A stretch of DNA of 64,000 nt, taken from NCBI RefSeq assembly GCF_002575655.3, contig NC_053039.3, forward strand, positions 379,665,633 through 379,729,632. Reading direction: 5' to 3'. Every line of letters begins with the position of its first letter. The first letter of the stretch is position 1. The position numbers were made by a program, and so were the translations under genes. The DNA comes from Aegilops tauschii subsp. strangulata. Lineage: Eukaryota; Streptophyta; Magnoliopsida; Poales; Poaceae. Under the pieces are notes generated by a model. The model was given only the letters and a program-made list of their open reading frames with translations, was not told where the DNA came from and made no database searches. Shown in pieces: positions 23,795-34,165 of this stretch.

Positions 23795-24000
23795 AAATGT
23801 TATCAGGGAGGGGGTATATCGACCCCCCCCCCTCATGTCGAAGTTATCGGGGAGGGGGTATATTGACAATGACATACATACATGGAAAAAATATTATCGG
23901 GGAGGGGGTATATCGACCCCCCCCCCTCATGTCGAAGTTATCGGGGAGGGGGTATATCGACAACGACATACATACATGGAAAAAAATGCTATCCATCTAT
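23795..24000. repeat. G-run/C-run tandem array
   Basis: Two ~94 bp units (gtatatcgac at 23814 and 23908), each with ttatcggggaggggg and a gaggggg-tatatcga-cccccctc palindrome. This resembles subterminal repeat arrays of CACTA transposons; no terminal CACTA motif was found beside it. Confidence 0.5.
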
Positions 24001-24721
24001 ACATACATAGCCACATACATATATACATAGAAAAAATGCTATGAAAAAAATACTTATATGAAAAAAATGCTATGAACAAAAAAATTAATACACATATGAA
24101 CAAAAAAAATACATATATGAACAAAAAAATGCTCTGGACAAAAAAATTAATACATATATGAACATCCATACATACATATAGCCACATACATACATATATA
24201 CATTATATATATATGAACAAAAAATTCATCATATAAAAAATGAACAAAAAATGATATGAACAGAGTCGGGGCGGCGGCGGCTCACAACGGGGGCGGCCGG
24301 CGAGGGCGACAGCGAGGGCGGCGAGGGCGTCGGAGATGGCGACGGTGGGGGCGGGCCGAGGTAGGGGCGTGGCCGGGCGTGCTCGAGGGCCGCAGACGAT
24401 GTCGGCTGGCGAGGGAGATGGTTGGGGCGGCGCGTGAGGGTGCTGGCGGCGGCGGCGGCTGGCGAGGGTGAGGGCGAGGGCGGCACGCGAGGGAGCCGGC
24501 GACGGTGGGGGCGGGCCGGGGCGCAGGCGCACGGCCGGGCGCACTCGGGGGCGGCGGACGGCGACGGCATGGGCGGCGGACGGCGTCGGCGTGGGCTCGG
24601 GGGTGGGGCAGGGGCACGGGCGACGACATCGGGACAGCCTAGCGGTGTCGAGGAGGTCGGCGTCGTCGGGGGGAACTGCGAGATGAAAATGAAAATTTTC
24701 ACAAGTGTTTGCTTATATACA
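24001..24721. other. AT-rich spacer then GC-rich island
   Basis: 24001-24250 is made of atgaacaaaaaaat and acatacat motifs. 24256-24680 is strongly GC-rich with cggcggc and gagggcg repeats. Long ORFs exist on both strands there but are simple Arg/Gly or Pro/Ser/Ala translations with no domain. GC-rich leaders near the termini are common in Triticeae CACTA elements; that link is inference. Confidence 0.35.
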
Positions 24722-24966
24722 TGAAGCATTGGTCCCGGTTTGAGGCAGGAACCGAGACCAATGCCCCCTTTCGTCCCGAATCGTGCCACCAACCGGGACC
24801 AAAGGTCTCTTTTCAGCAGCCCAAAGGGCAGGAAGCAGAGACCTTTGGTCCCGGTTGCTGGCACGAACCGGTACCAAAGGTGGGCATTGGTCCCGGTTGG
24901 TGCCACGAACCGGGACCAAAGGGGTGCATTAGTCCCGGTTCGTGGCACCAACCGGGACCAATGGCC
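24722..24966. repeat. CACTA-type subterminal repeats
   Basis: Several direct and inverted copies of ggtcccggttNgtgccacgaaccgggaccaa-type units (for example 24730, 24785, 24850, 24890, 24930). Each unit is palindromic. Such arrays typify the subterminal regions of grass En/Spm-CACTA transposons, where they bind the transposase. Confidence 0.65.
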
Positions 24967-25233
24967 TACGCCTGGCACAGCCGCGGTGCAGTTGGATGTT
25001 TAGCCCCACCTCACTAGTTGAGAGGCTTCGTCACTTGTTTATAAGCACGATTGTGCCATCTCTCTCGAACTCCTCTGAACTGCAGGCCTACAGGCCTAAT
25101 CTCACACTGCTATGCCTGTGGGCCTACTGGGCCTGCTATGGGCCTAAATCCTGGCCCAACTAGCTGGGTTTCTAGTCGTATTCAGGCCGTGGTGTGATCG
25201 CTCCCTGACTATAGCGCCAGAAAGCTCATGTTT
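24967..25233 (-). other. CACTA 3' flanking segment
   Basis: Non-coding DNA with the ttagccccacctcactagttgagag motif and repeated gggcct/ggcctac motifs, both familiar from grass CACTA ends. It would lie downstream of the transposase at 39156-40789 on the minus strand once insertions are removed. Confidence 0.4.
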
Positions 25234-26790
25234 GCTAGGACTACGTCGGTATTTCCCCAAAGAGGAAGGGATGATGTAGCACAGCGAAGGTAGGTATTTC
25301 CCTCAGTGATGAAACCAAGGTTAGCAAACCAGTAGGAGAACCAAGCAACACAACGTAAACATTACCTGCACACAAATAACAACACCTCGCAACCCGACGT
25401 GTTAAAGGGGTTGTCAATCCCTTTCGGGTAACGAAGCCAGAAATTTGTAATATATTGAAATAATAGATTGCAAATATAATAAAGTGCAGCAAAGTATTTT
25501 TGTATTTTTGGATTAATAGATCTGAATAAAAAGAGCAAATAAAATAGATCGCAAAGCAAATATATGAGAAAGAAGACCCGGGGGGCGTAGGTTTCACTAG
25601 TGGCTTCTCTCGAGAAAAATAGAAAACGGTGGGTAAACAAATTACTATTGGGCAATTGATAGAACTTCAAATAATAATGACGATATCCGGGCAATGATCA
25701 TTACATAGGCAGCACGTCCAAGATTAGTAGACCGACTCCTGCCTGCATCTACTACTATTACTCCACACATCGACCGCTATCCAGCATGCATCTAGTGTAT
25801 TAAGTTCATGGAAAAATGGAGTAATGCAATAAGAACGATGAAATGATGTAGACAAGATCCGTTTATCTATATGGCGGTAGATATAGATCTCGTCTTTTTA
25901 TCCTTAGTAGCAACGATACATACGTGTCGGTTCCGTTTCTGTCACTGGGATCAAGCACCGTAAGATCGAACCCACTACCAGGCACCTCTTCCCATTGCAA
26001 GATAAATAGATCAAGTTTGCCAAACAAAACCCAAACATCGGAGAAGAAATACGAGGCTATAAGAGATCATGCATATAAGAGATCAAAGAAACTCAAATAA
26101 CTTTCATGGATATAAAAAGATATAACTGATCATAAACTCAAAGTTCATCAGATCCCAACAAACACACCACAAAAGAGTTACATCATATGGATCTCCAAGA
26201 GACCATTGTATTGAGAATTCAGCGAGAGAGAGAAAGCCATCTAGCTACTAACTACGGACCCGAAGGTCTACAAAGAACTACTCACGCATCATCGGAGAGG
26301 CACCATTGGAAGTGGTGAACCCCTCCGTGTTGGTGTCTAGATTGGATCTGGTGGTTCTGGACTCTGCGGCGGCTGGATGAATGTTTCGTCGATGCCTTAA
26401 GGGTTTCTGGAATATTCGGGTATTTATAGAGCAAAGAGGCGGTCCGGGGGGCACCCAAGGTGGGCACAACCCACCAGGGCGCGCCAGGAGGCCCTGGCGC
26501 GCCCTGGTGGGTTGTGCCCCCCTCGGGGCACCCCCCCCCCAGGTGCAACCAGGGCCCATTGCCTTCCTTTTGGCCCATAAAAAATCATCGTGGAGTCTCG
26601 TGGCATTTGGACTCCGTTTGATATTGATTTCCTGCGATGGAAAAAACAGCAACTGGCACTTGGCACTATTTTAATAGGTTAGTACCAAAAAATGATATAA
26701 AATGACTATGAAATGATTATTAAACATCCATGATTGATAATAAAACAGCATGGAACAATAAAAGATTATAGATACGTTGGAGACGTATCA
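25234..26790 (-). repeat. Solo LTR, Sabrina/WHAM-like
   Basis: On the minus strand it starts TGATACGTCTCCAACGTATC (26771-26790), as do the LTRs at 46523 and 51303, and ends near TCCTAGCA (about 25234). It contains the conserved gggattgacaacccct (25400) and ccactagtgaaacctac (25590) blocks. A TATA box, minus-strand CTATAAATA, is near 26421-26430. No internal domain or second LTR adjoins it. I found no clear TSD. Confidence 0.65.
26462..26519. repeat. Perfect 27-bp palindrome in solo LTR promoter region
   Basis: The arm gggcacaacccaccagggcg... (26462-26488) is followed by a 4-base loop and its exact reverse complement (26493-26519). It lies just upstream of the LTR TATA box in the transcription direction. 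A degenerate version exists in LTR G (about 41026-41095). Confidence 0.85.
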
Positions 26791-27040
26791 TGGTGGCCCA
26801 GTAGGCGGCATTTTTTTTGTTTTTTTGTTTTCTTTTTTGCTTTTTTTGTTTCTACTTACAGCTAAATACTTACAGTTTTTCAGCGATTCTTTTTCTTTTA
26901 GGTCACAAAAATTTTAAACTTTTTGTTAGTGCCATTAGTTTTCAAATTTGAATTCTTTTAAATTTGTGTGAATCACTAGTTGTGAATAACTCTACTATAA
27001 AAATAGATTTTTGAGTGATTCTTTTTCCTGCTATTTACTA
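26791..27040 (-). other. Probable CACTA 3' non-coding segment
   Basis: T-run-rich DNA (tttttttgtttttttgttttc) and AT-rich sequence with no ORF. Positions suit the region downstream of a CACTA transposase. Element F joins at about 27030-27045. Assignment is tentative. Confidence 0.3.
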
Positions 27041-27050
27041 GCATAGGTGT

Positions 27051-27697
27051 TGTCGTGGAATTGTCACGGCAGATGTCCTTAGTGTCAGGACTTAGTCGCG
27101 AGGCCAATGAATCTATGTGGTAGCTTGAGAGGGGTTGAGCGGAATCGAGAGACACAACACAAGACAAGGATTTAGACAGCTTCGGGCCCCGGGAAACATC
27201 ATCCGGTAACAACCCTACATGTTGTTTGAGGCTAGGTCTCATTCTGATCATGGGAGAGTCGCCGGCTTGGCCGGCTCTTTGTGTCTAACCCTAGATATTG
27301 TTTCTTGTTGCTTGTCCCTCTTTGGGGTGCCCTGCCCCTCCTTATATAAGTTAGAGGGGCGGGTTACATGTGGAGTCCTAGTAGAACTAGGACTAGTCTA
27401 TCTTTTCTTACAAGTTGAATACAAGTCCGGGTCTCGCTTCCTTGGTAGGAGAATATTCTTTATGCCTTTCTTCATAAACCGGCCCACCATAACATGCGCC
27501 GGCCTTCTCGGCTTTGGGCCTATTCTTCTGTCTGACCAGCCGTCGGGGCCATCATTAAGTCGCCAGGCTCGTGAGTCGTCACACCAGTGAACCGCCAGAC
27601 CTATGAGTCGCCAATCCTCCGGCGGGTCACGATGAAGCGCCAGGTCCGGCCGGGTCATACTTCCGGCCGGGTCATACCGCGGGGTATATCCCCGACA
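27051..27697 (-). repeat. E2 3' LTR
   Basis: Pairs with 33536-34165 at about 97% by eye. It carries an extra 17-bp tandem copy of a ccggccgggtcatac motif near 27645-27676 that the other LTR lacks. TATA palindrome cttatataag at 27341-27350. On the minus strand the bases before it read AACTGGGGGCTAA, the PPT (27698-27710). Confidence 0.85.
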
Positions 27698-27710
27698 TTA
27701 GCCCCCAGTT

Positions 27711-29384
27711 TAATTTGGATTTGTCCATGTTAAACTGATCCTGTAAAATAAACACAAGAACAAACTTGATAGGTTGTGTTCCGGGTTAAATATTTTCGTG
27801 AACCGGCACCTGATCATCTTTAAGTCCTTGTTATTTCCTCCTGGATGCATACTCAAGATCTTATAGCAAATCTCTTTTAACAGATATGTCCAAACCTTGC
27901 CAATGCAAAAAATCCGAGCACTTCTTTTGAAAAATCCGGGTCAATAGGCCAGCTTCAGAGTCAATTTGCTGGCATTGGTCTCTTGTAGAGAAATATTGTA
28001 AGAAATAATCCACTTGAGTCAGCTTCCAAAGCGCCGGCTTAAAAATATAGGTCTTAAAATACTCATCTGGTTTTCAACTGGCTTAAAGATATAGATCTTG
28101 CCGAGTTATAATTTCCAAAATCTCCGGGTTATAAAAGACTGATGATGCCGGGTCATAATTGTTGCCAACGCCGGTTCATGTTTATTGATGACGTCGGGTT
28201 GTAGTCACAGGGTCATAATGATTGGTGACGCCGGGTCAATCTGGTTTGCTCAAAACAAAGAATTTGAAAATATTTCTTCGATAATAATATAATACCTGTA
28301 GCCCCCAAGGGCCGGGTCATTATGCAATAATGAGCAGGGACTTTGTAAATATGATCATTGATAATAACAGTATATGATGTAATCTCCACCATGGGGCTTG
28401 AACCCACGTCCACAAGGTTAATAGCTCTGTGCTTTACCAACTGAGCAGTGGATCCTTCAATATAATGTAATAAGGCTTGTGTATCTTGAATTTTCACAGG
28501 AGCAATTGGTAGCCCCCAAGGGCCGACTCATTACGATGTGATGAGTCGGGTCTTCAATAAGTTGAGCAAAAAATGTCCTTACATTAGCCCCCAAGTGCCA
28601 TGGTGCATGCTGGCAGTGACATGGGACTTGCATATTTGATGTGATCTCAATGTAAATAATGTAGCCCCCAAGTGTCGGGTCGTAAGCCTGCAGCGACTCG
28701 GGACTATTCCTTCCATTGTAGAATAAATTATATCCATTGATAAAATAATAGCCATTGCGCCAAAGCGACTGTGAATACCTCATCTATTGATAAGTAAACC
28801 CGGAGTTTAAATACCCGGCGGCTCTTGGCCGATGGCAATTTAATACGCCTCCATTGTAAACCGGAATTTTTATAACCCGGCGGCTTATACCTTTGAGAAA
28901 ATCAAGAATTGATAACCCTTTTGAGACACCAATTTCAATCTTTGATGATGGGCTTGAACTTAATCATTTATGTAAGTCATAGCTCTGTAAATCCTGCACA
29001 GAGATTAAACAACATATGCCCTGGCGACTTAACGTCAAAAGCCAGGACAGGTAACCACCCAAATGTAGTCTTATCCTGCACACAAGTAGATCACAAAATC
29101 CTTTGGCGGTTTACCGCAGGGCGGGTCGTAATATCTTACATATAACCACTGTGATATTGAATTTGTACTACCGGTTTATATGACCTGTGCAGTAAGGGTG
29201 ATAACCCAATCCTTAGAAGCCAATGCTTCCACATAGATGATGATTGTCATAAGCTGGCGATTTATCATTGAAAATCAAGCCGGGTTAAATAACAACCACT
29301 CATATACACTTTAGATATAAAAAAGAGCTTTAAATAAAATCCAAAAATTGTTTGCAAAAGAGAGACTTCAAAAAAATTTGAGGC
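27711..29384 (-). other. E2 internal non-coding region, PPT side
   Basis: AT-rich DNA with repeated agcccccaag-type motifs (about 28301, 28512, 28583, 28663) and many ccgggtcat/accggc words. It contains the tRNA-like sequence at 28384-28453. No ORF above 110 codons shows family features. Confidence 0.55.
28384..28453 (-). pseudogene. tRNA-derived sequence in E2
   Basis: The minus strand folds as a tRNA: acceptor ATCCACT with GGTGGAG (six of seven pairs), a D-arm GCTCAGTTGGTAAAGC, an anticodon loop CTATTAA, a T-arm GTGGG-TTCAAGC-CCCAT, and a perfect B box GGTTCAAGCCC. Bases 8-9 and the A box appear to lack one or two bases, and the anticodon stem has a mismatch. The loop would give anticodon AUU (Asn-like), unusual because plant Asn tRNA has GUU. 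More likely a tRNA pseudogene than a working gene. Confidence 0.6.
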
Positions 29385-29860
29385 TTCTGATTCGAATACG
29401 ATCAGAAAACCGTCCCAAAGGGGTTAAGCTAAGATTCGAATACGACCATATAGCCCCCAGTGGCTTTGGCGTTGCCGATCAAGAGGGTACCGACAGCTAT
29501 CTTCTCTTTGGTTCGAATACGACCTATGTTTGAACAGGAAGCCCCCAAATGACCTTGAGAGTTGTTTATCAATGCTGATTCGAATACGATCCACGTCGGT
29601 TCTCAAAGGGGGTTGAGCTATGGTTCAAATATGACCAAGAAACTCCCCAATGAGCTCGGCTGTGTGCCGATCAAAAGGGTATCGACAGCTATGTTCTCTT
29701 TGGTTCGAATACGACCTATGTTTGAACAGGAAGCCCCCTAGTGATCATGAGAATATTTAACGACTCTGATTCGAATACGATCAGGGTCACACCAAAAGGG
29801 TTAAGCTAAATTCGAATACGATCAGCTCCCAATGGTCATTAAAGCAGGGTACCTATATTT
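29385..29860. repeat. CGAATACGAT-type tandem repeat block, E2
   Basis: Two to three units of about 202 bp (gacagctat at about 29493 and 29695) with ttcgaatacgaYc and agcccccaa motifs. They are homologous to 7290-7700 of TatA and flanked by related sequence upstream. Confidence 0.7.
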
Positions 29861-30108
29861 GAGTTGTGCTTTGTAACAGACTCTCTTTGGTCCCTTTAAT
29901 TTTTCCTGAGAACTCGAACTTTTGCGAGAGATAAATTCTTTTTGAATCGGAAAAAACCGAATATTGAGAGTTTCAAAGTTTTATGATAAACAAATTTACC
30001 TTGAACCGGATTTTGAACCGGATTTGAGAGCTTCAAAACTTTGTGGCAGATAAATTTCCCTTGAACCGGATCTTAAACCGGCTATTTTAAGAGCTTCTGT
30101 GCTTTGTG
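29861..30108. other. E2 spacer with short repeats
   Basis: Three copies of a module with ttgaaccgga and gagcttcaaaactttgtg (29960-30110). No coding potential seen. Confidence 0.45.
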
Positions 30109-31486
30109 ATTCCACAGAAGGTTGAAGTGACTACGGCGGGTTATGAATGATCCCGTATGAGCCGTGTCAGCAACTCGGCCAATGGTTCCTTCCAACTGGA
30201 TGTTTTGAAGTTAACCAAACTATAGTGGCATCGACTTGTGCGCCTGCCCATTGAACCATCCAGTGCAGACAGCGGCTGATAATACATGATAATTCGCCTC
30301 CAATTTGTTGGAAGAAAACCGGGCTTCCCAAGCAGTGACTCGCTCATATTCAATAAACAGCTCATGCATACAGGTGCGGCCCAGTGTGTTTATATAGACC
30401 AACCCGCGAGAGACGGATGGTAAAGACGACCGTTGCATCAGAGGCGGCACAGACAGATGAGCCGGCCGTGGTGTTGTAAGCCGGTCCGGATGAGCGAATC
30501 GATCGCCGGCGCGGTAAGCCGCGTGGATGGGCAAGTCAACCACGTTGTGTTGATGTAGTGAACAATCGTCCTGTATCAAAAAATGTCACCCGCCAAAGTA
30601 ATTGTTCACATAAAATTAATATGTGCTATGAAAACAAACCGGACGGATATCACCTGATGTTTTTTGTTCGGACAACGGATGATCCGTTCATCGCAACAGA
30701 GACGGTTTAGGCAGGTCGGCGACTCAATATGGTCCCGGCGATCCAAGCAGAAACCCTCCGGGTTATTCTCCATATTGTTCATAGCATAAGGTGTATATCA
30801 TTGGTATTGATAGCGCGATGTGATTCCAAAAAAGGTTGAAGTGACTACGGTGGGTTATGAATGATCCCGTATGAGCCGTGTCAGCAACTCGGCCAATGGT
30901 TCCTTCCAACTGGATGTTTTGAAGTTAACCAAACTGTAGTGGCATCGACTTGTGCGCCTGCCCATTGAACCATCCAGTGCAGACAACGGCTGATAATACA
31001 TGATAATTCGCCTCCAATTTGTTGGAAGAAAACCGGGCTTCCCAAGCAGTGACTCGCTCATATTCAATAAACAGCTCATGCATACAGGTGCGGCCCAGTG
31101 TGTTTATACAGACCAACCCACGAGAGACGGATGGTAAAGACGACCGTTGCATCAGAGGCGGCACAGACAGATGAGCCGGCCGTGGTGTTGTAAGCCGGTC
31201 CGGATGGGCGAATCAATCGCCGGCGCGGTAAGCCGCGTGGATGGGCAAGTCAACCACGTTGTGTTGATGTAGTGAACAATCGTCCTGTATCAAAAAATAT
31301 CACCCGCCAAAGTAATTGTTCACACAAAAATTAATATGTGCTATGAAAACAAACCGGACGGATATCACCTGATGTTTTTTGTTCGGACAACGGATGATCC
31401 GTTCATTGCAACAGAGACGGTTTAGGCAGGTCGGCGACTCAATATGGTCCCGGCGATCCAAGCAGAAACCCTCCGGGTTATTCTCC
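30109..31486. repeat. 663-bp tandem duplication in E2
   Basis: Units 30109-30771 and 30824-31486 are about 98% alike, separated by 52 bp. The duplicated 74-codon ORFs (30141-30365 and 30855-31079, minus) show no known domain. After the second unit the sequence continues uniquely with ggtccttaaac. Confidence 0.75.
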
Positions 31487-33515
31487 CGGTCCTTAAACAC
31501 TCGGCACGGGCGGTGCAGATGCATACATCGCCTCCGACACCGGCGCACGAGGCCGGTTCATAACGTGGCCATGAGTTAATCGACCTGTGTATACAATAGC
31601 ATACCTTGAAAAAATCTTTTGATGATATTTAATTATACCAAGTAAGAGTTTTAGAAAAATAGCACCTGATTGTTTTTGTCGGATGAACACAGATGCTGGT
31701 GCTGGATACTGGATAATGCTGCTTTGGCTTTTATCAAAAGATTTGATCTGAAAAATCATGCCATGTTGCGAGGAGTAGTAATACTGGTCCTCTTGTCTTC
31801 AAATGCGTAGGATGATTGAGGTCTCCACGTGAGGAATTCTTGGAGCATCCCACTGTGCACCACAATCAACAATGCCTTTGGGAAAATTAACTGTGGGAAC
31901 GTGGGATCATGGCTGGCCTGCTGCCAGTCCTGTTTGTCTTGATCTGCATACATAAATTTGGGTGTCCAAGTCTTCGGTCTTTGAACCTGACTTCCTTTGT
32001 TTTCTCTGCTTCATCTTGTACTTTCTTGACTAAAATATACAACTCATTACACTCATCCTCCCCGTCGAGGAACCAGCTTCCTCATCAAATAACACTTGCT
32101 CCGTTTCAACATTGTTTGCAATTTTTCCACAGCCACAGCGGGTCTCAGCAACGGCGGGTCACAGCAGTAGCAGGCCGACGGAGGGGCGCCGGCGGTTCAG
32201 GCACGGCGAGCAACGCGTCCCTAATGGCGGGAACGGGCGGTTTGGAAGAGGCAAGACCGCAGCTTGAGGCAGACGCGGGGCTCACCGGCGTGCTGTAGCG
32301 GCGACTTAACAGCGCGTGGCCGAGCAGCGGCAGTGAACTGATGCGGGGGCGGAGTGACGAGGTAGTGGCGGTTCAGCGCGGGGTGGACCCAAAGCGTGAC
32401 GGAAACGCGCCGGGAGTACGCGGTGGCGAGGCGGAGCGAGAGTCAGGCGACCCGCCGGCCAGCGGCGACTCGGAGCGAGCTGGTGTGGCGTAACGGCGGC
32501 AGGAGGCCCGTTCCGGAGGCGCAGCGGGGGCACGGGCGGTGGAGTAGTCCTCGTCCGTCTCTGCTTCCGGGTCGTGGTGGTTCTGGTCAATCCCACATCT
32601 GGGTCTCCCTCCCGCTCGTAACTCCCACACTGTTATTTTTGTCAGCCCCAATCCGGACCGTCTTTGATTCTCTTCAAGTAATGAGTAGCAGCACCAGTAG
32701 GTTAGGATACCCTCGTGACTTGCTACAATGCTGGAGTCTTGAGTATAGGCAGTTTGGCCTTGCTTGGATTAATGTTATACTAGAAATATACGGTGACTGG
32801 TAGGATTGGCAATCCAATAAAGGAAAATCAGAACCCTTTTCTTGGACAACTCGAGGACGCAAGATTTGACAGTTCCGACTTGATAGCAGTCACAGGTTGG
32901 AACTTTGGCGTGCCGGCGGAATAAACTGCAGCAGAAAACACCGGTCTCGGCGTCTTTACGATTTGATCGCTCACACAGATGAACACGAACGATGGTTGAT
33001 TTTCTTTGAACCCAAACCCAGCCCAAAAAGTTGACCAGTGTAATAATTAACCCGGCTGCTGGCTCTGCCCCAGGTTTGTCCGAATCCGAATTATTGATCA
33101 TGTGAGCTTCTGCGGTGTCTTGACGGTTAGCATGCGACCCTTGTCTCCTCACGCGTGTGTTAACTGATCCGATCCGGCGTACAACAGCTATAGAAAAATT
33201 TCCGTCGGCCTTGGAGTATAAACATGGCAGATAAATCACCTCGTGTAAAAGACCTCATCTCGGACTCAGTGGATTGAGACGATGCAACGGCGACGCACTA
33301 AGCCCGAATCTCTCAACCTTGAAACTTGCATCTGACAACCTCAAAGTTCAATCATAATTTTGAACATAGACCGATGAACGTGCCGGCTTTGTCCAAGGAT
33401 GTCTCACGCCGGGTTATCCTGCGGGCTTTCTGTGCTAGCTTTTTCATCTGATATATCGCGAGCTTTACGATCCCTGAGAGAAATCCCTTCAAGAACTCAA
33501 CACCACCGTGCGCAG
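31487..33515. other. E2 internal region, PBS side
   Basis: Mostly unrecognised. 32140-32600 is GC-rich with overlapping ORFs on both strands and no domain; it could be a leader or a captured gene piece. The last 50 bases before the PBS (aagaactcaaNNccaccgtgcgc) match the equivalent leader of TatA (about 14248-14272). Confidence 0.4.
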
Positions 33516-33533
33516 GCCCCACGGTGGGCGCCA
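33516..33533 (-). promoter_or_regulatory. PBS of E2
   Basis: The minus strand reads TGGCGCCCACCGTGGGGC, identical to the PBS of TatA and two bases from the LTR. It fixes minus orientation. Confidence 0.75.
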
Positions 33534-33535
33534 AC

Positions 33536-34165
33536 TGTCGTGGAATTGTCACGGCAGATGTCCTTAGTGTCAGGACTTAGTCGCGAGGCCAACGCATCTA
33601 TGTGGTAGCTTGAGAGGGGTTGAGCGGAATCGAGAGACGCAACACAAGACAAGGATTTAGACAGCTTCGGGCCCCGGGAAACATCATCCGGTAACAACCC
33701 TACATGTTGTTTGAGGCTAGGTCTCATTATGATCACGGGAGAGTCGCCGGCTTGGCCGGCTCTTTGTGTCTAACCCTAGATATTGTTTCTTGTTGCTTGT
33801 CCCTCTTTGGGGTTCCCTGCCCCTCCTTATATAAGTTAGAGGGGCGGGTTACATGTGGAGTCCTAGTAGGACTAGGACTAGTCTATCTTTTCTTACAAGT
33901 TGAATACAAGTCCGGGTCTCGCTTCCTTGGTAGGAGAATATTCTTTATGCCTTTCTTCATAAACCGGCCCACCATAACATGAGCCGGCCTTCTGGGCTTT
34001 GGGCCTATTCTTCTGTCTGACCCGCCGTCGGGGCCATCATTAAGTCCCCAGGCTCGTGAGTCGTCACACCAGTGAACCGCCAGACCTATGAGTCGCCTAT
34101 CCTCCGGCGGGTCACGATGAAGCGCCAGGTCCGGCCGGGTCATACCGCGGGGTATGTCCCTGACA
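33536..34165 (-). repeat. E2 5' LTR
   Basis: Pairs with 27051-27697; lacks the 17-bp duplication. A TATA palindrome, ttatataag, is near 33827-33836. The TSD ggtgt follows. Confidence 0.85.

Larger units (their letters stand above)
27051..34165 (-). mobile_element. E2, non-autonomous LTR retrotransposon related to TatA
   Basis: Bounded by LTRs of 647 and 630 bp and a perfect TSD, ggtgt (27046-27050 and 34166-34170). Its LTRs begin with the same ~29 bp as TatA (tgtcgtggaattgtcacggc...), it has the identical 18-base PBS and a CTGGGGGCTAA-type PPT, and it shares the CGAATACGAT repeat block. No gag, protease, RT or integrase is present in 5.8 kb of internal DNA. It would need TatA-type proteins. 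It interrupts the protease of element F. Confidence 0.85.

Noticed and set aside
23795..24000. CRISPR-like array
   Set aside because: Only two irregular units with palindromic G/C runs, in plant transposon DNA; no spacers of even size and no cas genes.
24229..24978. 249-codon minus ORF across the ccggtccc-type repeats and GC island
   Set aside because: It runs through palindromic repeats and simple Pro/Ala/Arg sequence; similar ORFs exist on the other strand. No protein family features.
25225..26800. TSD for the solo LTR
   Set aside because: The bases next to both proposed ends (atgtt and tggtg) do not match, so no TSD is claimed.
28384..28453. Functional tRNA-Asn gene
   Set aside because: AUU anticodon, missing base(s) at positions 8-9 and a stem mismatch make a pseudogene more likely; reported as such.
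32140..32803. Possible captured host gene in E2
   Set aside because: ORFs of 62-135 codons overlap on both strands in GC-rich DNA without a recognisable domain or splice pattern.
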